Made by a program: the position numbers and the translations under genes | Source: CAYWVO01 sp964461835 | Lineage (GTDB): Bacteria > Zixibacteria > MSB-5A5 > WJJR01 > JAJRUJ01 | Reading direction: 5' to 3' | Assembly: GCA_964461835.1 (NCBI GenBank) | Contig: CAYWVO010000005.1 | Span: 29,222 to 93,221 of the forward strand | Length of the DNA: 64,000 nt | The notes under the pieces: model-generated | The model's input: the letters and a program-made list of their open reading frames with translations, nothing else | Databases searched by the model: none | What the model was told of the DNA's origin: nothing | In this document: positions 18,177 to 28,800 of the stretch, in pieces | Layout: each line of letters starts with the position of its first letter | How positions within the stretch are numbered: the stretch's first letter is position 1

Positions 18177-19082
18177 ATGAGACAGGTAACGTGCATGGTG
18201 ACGGGTGGTGCGGGATTTATTGGGTCTCATCTCGTGGATGCTCTGATTGACGCGGGGCATTCGGTCATAGTCGCTGATAACCTTTCCACCGGGCAGCGAG
18301 AGAACGTTAATCCTCAAGCTCAACTGCGAGAGATTGATGTTCGCGATTGTCGGGCTTTGCAGGACGCAATGACCGGCTGTGAGTGGGTGTTTCATGCCGC
18401 GGCGCTCCCACGGATTCAACCGTCGTTTGACGCTCCGCAGGAACATGAAGATGTTAACGTGGGTGGAACGATTAATTGTCTCCGTGCCGCCGGGGAGACC
18501 GGCGTAAAGCGCCTGGTATACTTCGGTTCCTCGGCGGTTTACGGCACGCCGGATGAAATTCCGACCACGGAACACGCCGCAATTCGCTGCTATAACCCCT
18601 ACGCCCTGCAAAAGTACACCGCGGAGCAGTATTGCGTGATCCTGGGCGAGCGGTGGGGGGTACCGGCGATTTCGCTGCGGTTGTTTAATGTGTACGGGTC
18701 ACGTTCGTACAGTCCGGACAGCCCGACATCGGCATACAGCCCGGTGATCGGCATCTTTCATACGCAGCGCCGGGAGGGAAAGCCGTTGACCATCACCGGC
18801 ACCGGGGAACAATCCCGTGATTTCATTCATGTTCATGATGTTGCCGCAGCATTTATTACGGCGGCGAATTCGACAGTGACCGGTGAAATCTTCAACGTGG
18901 GCAGTGGAGAATCGCGGAGTATTAATGATATTGCCGCGATGATGTCGCCTGAGCGTACGTATATTCCCGAGCGGCCCAACGAGGCGGCAATCACCTGCGC
19001 CGATATCGGTTATATTCGTCGAAAACTCGACTGGGAGCCGAAAATTTCGCTCGCCGAGGGATTACAGCGGTTGGATGATTAG
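18177..19082 (+). CDS. NAD-dependent nucleotide-sugar epimerase/dehydratase
   Basis: This is an extended short-chain dehydrogenase: TGGAGFIGSHLVDALI is the NAD-binding loop, with the catalytic Ser-Ser in FGSSAVYG and YxxxK in YNPYALQKYTAEQY. The RDFIHVHDV and FNVGSG motifs are those of UDP-glucose 4-epimerase-like proteins. It would supply a sugar nucleotide to the polysaccharide pathway. It is the only plus-strand gene in the cluster. ATG 18177 gives the usual short N-terminus, but GTG 18159 has a better purine-rich site upstream, so the start may be six codons earlier. Confidence 0.86.
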   Translation: MRQVTCMVTGGAGFIGSHLVDALIDAGHSVIVADNLSTGQRENVNPQAQLREIDVRDCRALQDAMTGCEWVFHAAALPRIQPSFDAPQEHEDVNVGGTINCLRAAGETGVKRLVYFGSSAVYGTPDEIPTTEHAAIRCYNPYALQKYTAEQYCVILGERWGVPAISLRLFNVYGSRSYSPDSPTSAYSPVIGIFHTQRREGKPLTITGTGEQSRDFIHVHDVAAAFITAANSTVTGEIFNVGSGESRSINDIAAMMSPERTYIPERPNEAAITCADIGYIRRKLDWEPKISLAEGLQRLDD

Positions 19083-19104
19083 TCGGCGATTAGAGTACCG
19101 CGCA

Positions 19105-20370
19105 TTAGACCGGGATAGCTGGTTTCGTTACTTGCCTGGTAGCGGCCCGACCTAATGTTACTTGCTGATAGATATTGATGAGATGACCGTAGTGGATCTC
19201 TTCGTTGTACTGCTCTCGCACTTTCTGCCGCCCGGTCTTGCCGAGTTGTGCCGCATAGGCAGGATTATCATATAGACGGCTCAAACAACCGGTAAGCTCC
19301 GTACTATTGCCCGCCTTAAACAAAAGTCCAGTTTGTTCGTGATCGACCTGCTCGGGAATTCCGCCAATCCGCGAAGCGATGACCGGTTTTTGTGCGGCCA
19401 TTGCTTCCAGGACGGTGTAGGGGAAGTTTTCCCAACAGGTGGAGGGAACCACTGAGGCCAGACATCCGGCGAGCAGTTCCCGAACCCGGTCCGGGGATTG
19501 CCTTCCCAGAAATTCCACGCCGCGGATATTTTTCCCGGTTACCAAGGCCTCAAGCCGTGCGCGTTCGGGACCATCGCCAACAATAAGCAACCGGCCGGCA
19601 CCGAGCCGGTGGAACGCGTCTAACAGCGTATCGATTCCTTTTTCGCCGGAAAGCCTACCCACAAAAAGGAAATAGTCCTGGCCGGTCGATGTGATCTCAG
19701 ATACCGGCAGGAAATTCGGCACGTGATCAACCTGGTTACGAGGAATGCCGTTCTTCGTGAGTACACTTGCCAAAAATTGACTGGGGCACAAAAACCACGC
19801 TACCTTTGTAGCCAATTTGTGCGGGGCATAGACTGCAGATTCCAGGCCAGCAACCAGGCTGGCAGCCAGTGATCCTTTTTTGCAGCGATGAATGACCGCG
19901 TTGATATAAGCGCCGCCGGAACAGAGATCACAGATTTTCCCGTTGCGCAGAAAGGTGTGGTCCGGACAATGTAAAATGTAATCATGCAGAGTCCAGACGA
20001 CAGGAATGTCCATCTGGTAGGGAACATCGATAATCGCCGGGGTGAGTTGGTGATGAATATTTTGGAGATGGACGATGTCTGGTTCGACGTCCTCCAGCAA
20101 CTGCCGAAAACGCCGCACGGCTTCCCGATTGACAATGGCACGAGAAAGTACTCGCCAAGCGCTCTGGGGACTGACTGCTCGCAATTCCTCACGAAAATCA
20201 ATATGCGGTACGAAATATCGCTCGTACTCGGTGGTGATGTTTTCCGAATGATGCATTGAAAAGGGAACGACGGCATGGCTCTTGCGCCGCAATAAGTCGA
20301 TCAGTTGCAGGGTGTACATACAATCTCCGCCGCGCGGATAGAGATATTTGTTGGCCACCACGATTTTCAT
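19105..20370 (-). CDS. Glycosyltransferase family 4
   Basis: The 421-residue GT-B enzyme begins with KIVVANKYLYPRGGDCMYTL, a common start of GT4 enzymes in EPS clusters. The middle has DIVHLQNIHHQLTP and the C-terminal domain has FLFVGRLSGEKGIDTLL and the motif around NFPYTVLEAMAA, which binds the nucleotide sugar. A Cys-rich loop (CPDHTFLRNGKICDLCSGG) is characteristic of this branch. The start overlaps the end of the polymerase gene by 4 bp (ATGA). It should build the polymer repeat unit in the cytoplasm. Confidence 0.88.
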   Translation of the reverse strand: MKIVVANKYLYPRGGDCMYTLQLIDLLRRKSHAVVPFSMHHSENITTEYERYFVPHIDFREELRAVSPQSAWRVLSRAIVNREAVRRFRQLLEDVEPDIVHLQNIHHQLTPAIIDVPYQMDIPVVWTLHDYILHCPDHTFLRNGKICDLCSGGAYINAVIHRCKKGSLAASLVAGLESAVYAPHKLATKVAWFLCPSQFLASVLTKNGIPRNQVDHVPNFLPVSEITSTGQDYFLFVGRLSGEKGIDTLLDAFHRLGAGRLLIVGDGPERARLEALVTGKNIRGVEFLGRQSPDRVRELLAGCLASVVPSTCWENFPYTVLEAMAAQKPVIASRIGGIPEQVDHEQTGLLFKAGNSTELTGCLSRLYDNPAYAAQLGKTGRQKVREQYNEEIHYGHLINIYQQVTLGRAATRQVTKPAIPV

Positions 20371-21905
20371 GACGGTATCCTCACCCCGGACTCTTCGCTT
20401 GCACGACTCGAACGAAAATGGATCCGTGCGGAGAATAACGCCAGTAATCCGCAGACAGTCCAGATCACCAGTGATTGGTTTCGGTAGGTCACATTGAAAC
20501 TGGCCAGACTTTGGACTGCCAGGGCCACCAGGAATCCCAGACCACCGACCATGAATGCTCTGATTTCGGGATCAATCTCTTTGTGCAGCGCCCCGTGAAC
20601 ACGCCGATAGAGCATGACGAACAACAAAACAAATGCTACCAACCCCAGCAATCCCCCCTGCACAAACAGGGCGACATACCCGACGTCGTGCGTATAGCGC
20701 AGGGCAAATGGTTGGAGCCCCAGTTGGTTCGCCCCGGCAAAGGCATATTCCTTATCAATTGTTTCGGTAATGGGCATAAAGCTGCCGGGACCCAGGCCAA
20801 AAAGCGGACTGGTGGTCAAAACCGCTGGCGCGGTTTGCAGGATCGCATAAAGGCGTCCCGCGGTGTGATCCAATTCCAAAAAATCAGGTGTGAACAAATG
20901 AAAAAAGCGGTGCACGATACTCATATCCGCGTAAAGGGCATGCGAACCCACCATCGTTATGCCCGGCAGAACGATCGCGAGGACTACCACTGGCACCAAC
21001 ACGTAGATCCAACGTTTGGGATGTCTCAGTACGAAGAGAATCAGACCGACACCGACAAAGGCGCTGATCCAGGAAATTCGGGATGATGAGAAAAACAGCG
21101 CACCGACAATTAACATCAGCCCGACCACGTGGTGGAGTCGCTGTCCCAGGAAGAGGGAACGGGCGACCAGCAGGCACAGGGCAAACGCCAGGTAATGCCC
21201 CAGATCATTCGAGCGGGCAAACGTGCCGGTAAATTTGGTATGGTATGTTCCCTCCTGGATATCCTCCCCCCGAATTAGTTTCCCATCAACTACCACTTCC
21301 TCCGGTCGGAAAAAATCGCCGACAAAGTCTCCCGCAAAGACCTGGAGTCCGCAAACACAAGCCTGAACGGCCGCCATCACCAGGATTACCCGTGTGACCC
21401 GACGAAGGAAGGTCTTATTTGACTGACTGTGATAAATAAGGTAGAACACGCAAATATACCGAATGAGGTTCTTTATATGCAGGAGTGCGTCCGGCACGGT
21501 TTTCCCATTTACAATAGTCGAAAGCACCCACGCGCCGAGAAACAGCAGCATGAGATAATCATAAATGCTGCGTTTCCATGATTCGCTCAGGATAAGGCGT
21601 TGTATGATGAGCGTGGCGACCAATGCAAAGAGTAACCCCTCCCACATATAGCGCACGGGTGCGTATAACGCATCCGGTAACAGCTTGAGGACCAATTCCT
21701 CCAATGGGGTATACACCAGTAGAAAAACGACGAGGTGTTCCCGGTGGTGCCAGAAGTAGTAATACAAGCCAAGGCCAAGTAATATAGCGACGGCCCACGG
21801 TGAAATCCCGACAACGAGTCCCGTCACCAGTGCCAGGCTCAGCGACCAGGCGGCATGTTTAGGAGACAGCCGAATGGTCAAGCTGTCGCAGGCGGTTCCG
21901 GTCAT
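20367..21905 (-). CDS. O-antigen ligase/Wzy-like polymerase
   Basis: The 512-residue protein has about eleven to twelve membrane segments and one long polar loop (about 300-390) containing HTAGRLYAI and FGLGPGSF, as in the Wzy_C/WaaL superfamily. In this cluster, with a Wzx flippase and Wzz-like protein, a polymerase role is more likely than an O-antigen ligase. The gene overlaps the glycosyltransferase upstream by 47 bp and the one downstream by 4 bp, so the three are tightly coupled. Confidence 0.82.
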   Translation of the reverse strand: MTGTACDSLTIRLSPKHAAWSLSLALVTGLVVGISPWAVAILLGLGLYYYFWHHREHLVVFLLVYTPLEELVLKLLPDALYAPVRYMWEGLLFALVATLIIQRLILSESWKRSIYDYLMLLFLGAWVLSTIVNGKTVPDALLHIKNLIRYICVFYLIYHSQSNKTFLRRVTRVILVMAAVQACVCGLQVFAGDFVGDFFRPEEVVVDGKLIRGEDIQEGTYHTKFTGTFARSNDLGHYLAFALCLLVARSLFLGQRLHHVVGLMLIVGALFFSSSRISWISAFVGVGLILFVLRHPKRWIYVLVPVVVLAIVLPGITMVGSHALYADMSIVHRFFHLFTPDFLELDHTAGRLYAILQTAPAVLTTSPLFGLGPGSFMPITETIDKEYAFAGANQLGLQPFALRYTHDVGYVALFVQGGLLGLVAFVLLFVMLYRRVHGALHKEIDPEIRAFMVGGLGFLVALAVQSLASFNVTYRNQSLVIWTVCGLLALFSARIHFRSSRASEESGVRIPS

Positions 21906-23199
21906 TGTATCGTTCGTCCCTTCTACCAGTCAGGCCGGTGAGAATGTCATAGTACCGGTGCACGGCCTTCCCATAATCCATTTCGTTGACTGCGAAAGCG
22001 CGGGCATTGGCTCCCAGCCGATATCGCAGCGTGATATTGTTGTGTAAAAGTTCGATATGGTCGGCAAGCGCTCGGGGGTTGCGCGGTTCAATGACCAACC
22101 CGGTCTCGCCGTCTACAATTGGTGTAGCACTTTCCCATCCCTGATTGCCAATGATAATTGGCAGTCCGGCGGATATGCTTTCGGCCAGCACCGTCGAAAA
22201 TCCCGGCAAGTTGGTCACATCCGGAAATACCGCAACATTAACGCCGGCGTACGCCTCCGGCATAGATTCATGAGAGACCATGCCGGTCAATCGGACGGTA
22301 TCAAGCTGCAACCGCTGTACATGGTCCTTAAACGCCGCTGCGTGACGTTGCTCCACATTACCACCCACAAAGAGAAAAACGATGTCCCGATCACTTCCCC
22401 GATGCCGCATGATATCTGCCGCTTCAAGGAGAACTCGCGCGCCCTTGTTGCTGCACAGACGGCCAAAGTAGGCAACGACGAATTTCCCTTGCAGGTGGTG
22501 TTTGCGGGTGAACCGTTCATGATTCAACTCCGGATGAAATTTCGCAGTATTAACCGGCTTGGGGATCACTGAGATGCGAGCAACCGGATACCCATACTTG
22601 CTGATGAAGCGATATTTTCCCGCCTCATTATAGGTGATAATGGCTGCGGCGTGGTTGACTACCCGTCGTTCAAACGGCAGGACAAGTTTGTGTTTAAGTG
22701 AGAGGTTCGGTAATATATCGCCGGCATCGAGGTACACCAGCGGAATTCCTAACAACCGTGCAGCGATATAGCTCTGATAAGAACGTGGCGTGAGAGTAAG
22801 GTACGGGTTCTCAAAGATGATATCCGGTTTCCAACGGATTATTTCCCGAATTATTCCCGGAGTCCAGCGAAAGAATCCACCCAGGCTGATATTCCCTTTG
22901 CGATGGAAAACCAATTTCGATTTCATCAGCAGTAAGTAATAATCGTCCGGCAGCAGCCCGACCTCCGAGATTGGATAATCCAACCGCTGGTACACTCGAG
23001 AATCCGCCGGGCTGGCAATATTGGTGCCCAACTGCACAAATTCACAGCCGTGATCACGCACCAGCATTTTTCCTACTCGCAGGTCTTTGTCTCCCCGGTA
23101 CAACTCGACGAATTCGTGGGAATCCATGACCCGGAGCCGCTCCGGTGCTTTGGCGGGCGGCGTGTATGTCCGCAGGTCAGAACTCGTAAGTATCGGCAT
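21859..23199 (-). CDS. Glycosyltransferase family 4
   Basis: The 446-residue protein has GT-B features: donor-site segments VAYFGRLCSNKGARVLLEA and a C-terminal Glu motif region (FSTVLAESISAGLPIIIG). The N-terminal 30 residues are polar and not conserved-looking, so translation may start at the internal Met25. Its last 47 bases overlap the polymerase gene. It lies 42 bp downstream of the flippase gene and belongs to the same transcription unit. Confidence 0.86.
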   Translation of the reverse strand: MPILTSSDLRTYTPPAKAPERLRVMDSHEFVELYRGDKDLRVGKMLVRDHGCEFVQLGTNIASPADSRVYQRLDYPISEVGLLPDDYYLLLMKSKLVFHRKGNISLGGFFRWTPGIIREIIRWKPDIIFENPYLTLTPRSYQSYIAARLLGIPLVYLDAGDILPNLSLKHKLVLPFERRVVNHAAAIITYNEAGKYRFISKYGYPVARISVIPKPVNTAKFHPELNHERFTRKHHLQGKFVVAYFGRLCSNKGARVLLEAADIMRHRGSDRDIVFLFVGGNVEQRHAAAFKDHVQRLQLDTVRLTGMVSHESMPEAYAGVNVAVFPDVTNLPGFSTVLAESISAGLPIIIGNQGWESATPIVDGETGLVIEPRNPRALADHIELLHNNITLRYRLGANARAFAVNEMDYGKAVHRYYDILTGLTGRRDERYNDRNRLRQLDHSAVS

Positions 23200-23241
23200 T
23201 TCATGCCCCCCAGTGGCGGATGCCTTGTTGTCCGGGAGTGA

Positions 23242-24831
23242 TCATCCGCTTTGGACCTTGGTTACCCTGGAGCAATCTTCGTCCGTACCGACTCCGGTCT
23301 GTGGTCTCACCACTTCACGCCGTGTATCGGTGTCCCGCGAATAATTGTTGACTACAGGCTCGCGCGGTTCTCCACGACGGGCAAACCGCAGGATCCGCCG
23401 TGCTTGATCTAATTCCTCTTCGCCATAGAATCCTGCCCATTGCAATAGAATTGGATACAGCCCAATTATTACTACTTTAAGTGATATCGCAAAAAACCAT
23501 GACTCCAGCGGCAGTAACGCAGTTCCGGCGAACAAGATTCCGGCAACCAAAAACGCGCGCATGATCTTACCCCAGGCGAACGGAATGGGGAAAACTGCCT
23601 GTGCGTTCCGCAGCATGACACCGGCCATGACCGCGTAGGTCAGCGGCGTGACCCAGGCAACCGCCGCTGCACCAAAGCGGGGGGTGAGGAGCGTATTGGC
23701 CATTCCATTCATCGCAAGTCCAAGCAACACTGGCGGGAGGACCAGCCGGGTGGTCTTTGTCGCCGCCGCCCCGGTCATGAAGAGATAAAAACACCCATAA
23801 AAGAGCATGCCCAGAGCGAGTGGCGGGATCAGCCGTGCCGCCGCAAGATACGCAGTTGCCGATTGTAACCGAAGGAGATCGTCGCCGAGGAGGCTAATGA
23901 TCAACACCAGCCAGAGTGCCCCGGCGGTATAGTAACTGAAAATCTTGGCGAACGTCTGTCGCGCACGGCTCTCCCGCAGTCTGCCAAAAGCGAACTGCGG
24001 CCAGGCAAGCTGGATGGCCATCACTGCCAGGGTAACCACAATCGTGAACTTGGAGGCTAACGCGAAAAGACCGGTCTGTGTCAGGTCGGTGAAGTGCAGC
24101 AGCGCCGTCCGATTAAAGGCATTGACCAGCCAGACAGCCGAACCCGCGGGAATAAGCGGGGCGCAGAAGGTCAGCAATTTGCGAATGAGACTTAGGTCAA
24201 TGATCGGTCGCAGATATTTGCGTTGGATCCAGAGACAGCCGATCAGGGTCGGCAATCCGGAAAGTACTTTGGCCAACAGCAGACCCTCGACACCAAGGCG
24301 GAATGCAGCGACGAACATGATGGCACCGCCAAGAGAAATCATCACCTGGATCAGTGAAATCACTGAATAAATTCCCGGCCGATTTTGCAAACGCAGCATA
24401 TTCAGCGGGTAGGTGTAGATACTCTGTATCACTAAGAACAGGCCCGCGAGGATAAACAGGGAATGATAAGCGGGCGTACCGAATAGTGCGGTACTCAGGG
24501 TCGGGGCCAGCGCGAGTGTGATCAGGAATGCAGCTCCGGCGACGCACCCGAGGTAGATTGTGACCGAGGAGGCAAGCCGTCGATGGTAGTTGTAATCATT
24601 GGCATCAAAATGAAAACGAAAGGCGCCGTTGGTTAATTCAAATGACACGAAGACCGTCAGGATCGCCAGGTACACAAGGGTTACGTCGAAGACGGCGAAT
24701 TCGGCAGGCAGCAAATACCGGGTGTAGAGAGGTAACAGGAGAAATTCACCGAACGAACGCAACGCGCCTACTGTGCCGTAAACGGCGGCGCTGCGGAAGA
24801 ATTTCCCCATGTCTGTGGCGACTCCGGCCAT
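23242..24831 (-). CDS. Wzx-like polysaccharide flippase (MATE/MVF-type)
   Basis: From ATG 24831 (AGGGAAG about 11 bp upstream) the protein has 529 residues and about fourteen membrane helices, starting with AAVYGTVGALRSFGEFLLLP, the usual Wzx/RfbX entry. A longer open frame extends 114 codons further, but that part is compositionally unlike protein and lacks helices. The protein would flip the lipid-linked repeat unit across the inner membrane. The last ~45 residues form a polar cytoplasmic tail. As the first gene of the minus run it probably sits behind the cluster promoter in the ~250-bp gap before 25082. Confidence 0.85.
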   Translation of the reverse strand: MAGVATDMGKFFRSAAVYGTVGALRSFGEFLLLPLYTRYLLPAEFAVFDVTLVYLAILTVFVSFELTNGAFRFHFDANDYNYHRRLASSVTIYLGCVAGAAFLITLALAPTLSTALFGTPAYHSLFILAGLFLVIQSIYTYPLNMLRLQNRPGIYSVISLIQVMISLGGAIMFVAAFRLGVEGLLLAKVLSGLPTLIGCLWIQRKYLRPIIDLSLIRKLLTFCAPLIPAGSAVWLVNAFNRTALLHFTDLTQTGLFALASKFTIVVTLAVMAIQLAWPQFAFGRLRESRARQTFAKIFSYYTAGALWLVLIISLLGDDLLRLQSATAYLAAARLIPPLALGMLFYGCFYLFMTGAAATKTTRLVLPPVLLGLAMNGMANTLLTPRFGAAAVAWVTPLTYAVMAGVMLRNAQAVFPIPFAWGKIMRAFLVAGILFAGTALLPLESWFFAISLKVVIIGLYPILLQWAGFYGEEELDQARRILRFARRGEPREPVVNNYSRDTDTRREVVRPQTGVGTDEDCSRVTKVQSG

Positions 24832-25081
24832 CGTTCGCTCGACTTCCCTGTCGGCCTTTATTGCTATTGTCCTCTTCGGTGACGTCTTCCTTGAACTTAA
24901 CTGGATGAATGAAATCTCCCACCGGCCTAAGGATTTGGCTGAGAGCAAATCAGCAGTTGCCCCAAAAGTTTTCCTGCGATCGGACCGATACCATTCGTGA
25001 AAACACGAGAGATGTCGGGTGGCGCCGGGATTCGGTTCCAACTGAACCGGGCTGATCGACACCATATATGGTTTCAGGCGG

Positions 25082-25504
25082 ATGCCAATACCGAACAGAG
25101 CAGCAGAGGATGCCTGCAGAGAGGCCGGCCCGGAAAAGACCGAGCCAATATTTATCATTTCCTCCGGGACCATCGTCGGCTGTAATGACGCGGCTGCAGT
25201 TCTGGTCGACTTGCACCCGTCAGCCGTGACCGGGTGGCCATTTTCCCAGGTATTTCGGCCGGCAACGGAGCAGGAAAACCCTCATCAATATGTCGATGAA
25301 CTGCTGAACGGAGTATTGGACAGCGGCAATTTCCAGGATATTCGTGGAGAAGTTCAATTCAATACGCCGCATCCGATTCTCGTGTCCGCCCGCCTGCAAC
25401 CGCTGCTCCTGGAAGGTCAGAAACGAGTTCTGGTGTCTTGTCACGTGCCCCTGACTCGGCGTGATGCTGACGGAAAGAATTCCGCCACTGCCGACAATTT
25501 GTGA
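25082..25504 (+). CDS. Stand-alone PAS-domain protein
   Basis: The 140-residue product is soluble. Residues about 22-120 fit a single PAS fold: PIFIISSGTIVGCNDAAAVL, then GWPFSQVF, an acidic/Asn-rich helix region, and a closing beta-sheet (ILVSARLQPLLL, RVLVSCHVPL). No output domain follows. It lies 382 bp upstream of a six-PAS kinase on the same strand and may modulate it, or be the left-over of a longer sensor. The gap 25505-25886 shows no credible gene. Confidence 0.55.
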   Translation: MPIPNRAAEDACREAGPEKTEPIFIISSGTIVGCNDAAAVLVDLHPSAVTGWPFSQVFRPATEQENPHQYVDELLNGVLDSGNFQDIRGEVQFNTPHPILVSARLQPLLLEGQKRVLVSCHVPLTRRDADGKNSATADNL

Positions 25505-25886
25505 CCACTCACTGTCGTTTTTCACGCACCCTGCTGCCGGCTATGGCCGGAGCTGTCTCTTCCCTGATGCACAAACGTTGAGGAGTTCCGCTCGATCAGT
25601 GTTAAGATTGCTGCCGGCAACTATTGCCAGAAAAATATTGCCTGTATCGGCAGTAAGTCGTATTTCTCTTGTGAACACGGGTTTTGGCTACCACAACATC
25701 ACGCATACTGACATCGCACCCGTGACTGTTACCGGCATCGCCAACTCGTACGGCTGAACGATGCTGGTGGCAGGCGCAGTCAGGAAATCCCGGTACGCAG
25801 TGAGTACGGGTCGGGTTGCTGAGTTGCGAATATCGTAGGCCTTTGCAGCAACGCAGTTGGTATCCGAACGGGGTGGGAGTAAGAAA

Positions 25887-28800
25887 ATGAGCCAGGAGAA
25901 ACGCACACGTTCATCAGGAAAAGGTAAACGATCGTCTCAACATAATCAGGAAAAACAGACCAGGGCCCCTCGACAAACAAAAGCGCCAAGGAAACCATCA
26001 ACCGCCATGCGGCATCAGGCAGCCTCATTTATCGAGGCCTGCTTCCATCTACCGCTGGGTGTTTTTCGCACTACACCGGACGGTACGATCCTGGCGGCCA
26101 ACGAGGCGGCACTGGCGATTCTCGGGTATGAGTCGATGGAGGAGTTGCAGCGAGTTAATGCTGCGGATCTGTATGTACGGCCCGCCCGTCGTCTCGAGCT
26201 GATGGACTCATTGGCTAAAACACGCACTGTTATCGGTGAAGAGGTGGAGTTGCGGCGGAAGGACGGCAGCACTGTCTGGTGCAGCACCAATATAACTGCA
26301 GTGATCGATCAGGAACGCCACACTACTTACTACGACGGCATTCTCCTCGACATCACCCAGCGGAAACAAACAGAACGTTTGTTGCGGAACCAGCAGGAAC
26401 GCCTCGAATTGGCCCTGGAGGGTGCCCAACTGGCGACGTGGGATGAGAACATGCAAACCCGTACTGTCACACGCGATGCCCGGTGGGCGGAAACGTTGGG
26501 ATACACTCCCGAGGAAATTGGGGAAACGGACACAGAATGGAAAGAGTTGATCCATCCGGATGACCAACCGGCGGTCGAGCGGGCTATCAAAGAATATGAG
26601 TCCGGTCAGTCGCCCTTCTTCCGGCTGGAACATCGCCTGCGCACCAAGTCGGGCGATTGGAAATGGATTCTTAATTGGGGACGCATCCTGGAATGGGATG
26701 AGGAAGGCAGGCCCGTGCGTGCCGCTGGCGTGCACCAGGATGTGACCGAGCAGAGACGGGCGCAAGAGGCCCTGCGCGCCAGCGAAAAAAAATATCGCTT
26801 GCTCTTCGATAATGCCGGGGTGGGGATCGGCTATATCACCATCGAAGGGGAAATACTCTCGTTCAATCGCACTGCGGCGGAATTCATGGGCGGAAAGCCG
26901 GACGAGTTTATTGGGAAATCGTTTTATGACCTGTATCCTCGGGCAGATGCCGATGTGCATACACATCGCCTGCACGAAGCGGCTACGATTGACGAAACAT
27001 TGGAGTTTTTGGATTGTGCACAACTACCCGGAAAGAAACGGTGGTTTCACTCGTTTTACACGCCGATCCGCGACGATGACGGAGAGATACAGGGTGTCCA
27101 GATCATCGCCCATGACGTTACTGCTCGCGTTGAGGCGGAGGAGGCCCGTCGCGAAGCAGAACGCCAGAAGGATATTGTTCTCAATTCTACCAGTGAGACA
27201 TTTGCCTATTATACGCCCGACATGAAAGTTGTCTGGGCCAACAAGGCAGCGGCGCATTCGGTTGGCAAGACAGTGGACGAATTAGTCGGCAAGCAGTGTT
27301 ACGAATTGTGGCGTCAACGCTCGGAACCGTGCGAAAATTGCCCGGTAATACGGGCAGAGAAGACCGGTACGCCGCAGGAAGCGGAACATGTTACACCGGA
27401 CGGTCGTCACTGGCTCCTCCGTGGCTACCCGGTATTTGCTGAGAAGGAAACATTGATCGGGCTGGTGGAATTTGGGCAGGATATCACTGACCGGGTAAAC
27501 GCTGAACGGACCCTCCAGGCCGAACGCGATCGGGCCCAGAACTTTCTAGATATCGCTGGGACGATCATTATCGCGTTGAATACTCGGGGGGAAGTTACCA
27601 TGATTAACCAACGCGGGTGCGAGATCCTTAACAGTACCAAAGAAGATGTGCTTGGGGTCAATTGGATTCATACATTTTTACCGGAAGAGGTGCGGTCCGA
27701 AGTCTATGCAGGGTTTGAACAATTGATACGTGGGGACATGGGTGAGTACGAACACCACGATAATCCGGTCATTACCACAACCGGGGAACGCCGCGATATT
27801 CACTGGCACAATCGCGTCCTTTACGATGAGACGGGGAAGTCGATCGGGACACTGAGTTCCGGCGAAGACATTACCGAGCAGAAAAAGGCCGAAACAGCGT
27901 TGCGGCACAGCGAACAGCGGTTTCGTCTCATTGCCGAGACGATCCAGGACGTTTTCTTGGTAGTTACTCCGGATTACAGCGAGGTCATCTACGTCAGTCC
28001 TATGTATGAGAAAATTTGGGGACGATCGCGGGACAGTCTTAAGCAACATCCGCGCTCGTGGCTGGATGCGTTGCCCAAGAAAGACCGTAACATCGTATGG
28101 AATTACATTTCTGAACATATGAATATGGACTTTGAGATGCTGACAATCCCTGAATACCGCGTTATTCGCCCGGATGGATCGACCCGCTGGATTCATGCGC
28201 GGTACTTTCCGGTGCGTGATACCGAGGGAAGACTCTCCCAGATTGTCGGCATTGCGGTGGATATCACAGAGCGGAAAGAGGCTGAACTCCGGATCCAGCA
28301 CTACCAGAAACAACTGCGCGAAATGTCCGCTGAAATTTCCCTGACCGAAGAACGGGAACGGCGGCGTCTGGCGGCGGGCATTCATGATGACATTGCCCAA
28401 CCACTGGTCTTTACCAATATGGAACTCACAACCTTACTACGGGACCCAGAACTCCCGGAACCACTGGTCGCGCAGATCACGCCCCTGCAGGAGCAGCTCA
28501 AATTGGCGATCGATCGTGTCCGTTCCTTATCGTTTGAACTCAGTCCACCGGTGCTCTATGAGTTGGGATTTGCCGAAGCAATCGACTGGCTGGCCGAGGA
28601 AACCGAGAAACAGCACGGAATTCACACTGAATTCTCGGGAACCAAGGACCTTCCGCTCCTGCCGGATGACACGAAGGTCACGCTCTATCAGGCGGCACGG
28701 GAACTGATGATCAATGCTGTCAAACATGCACAGGCCAATCAACTAAAAGTCACGTTGACCCGTAAAAAGGATCAGGTTCGCCTACAAATCACCGACAACG

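Noticed and set aside
24832..25173. N-terminal extension of the flippase gene by 114 codons
   Set aside because: The extra part lacks membrane helices, is unlike the rest in composition and would overlap the opposing PAS gene; ATG 24831 has a ribosome site.
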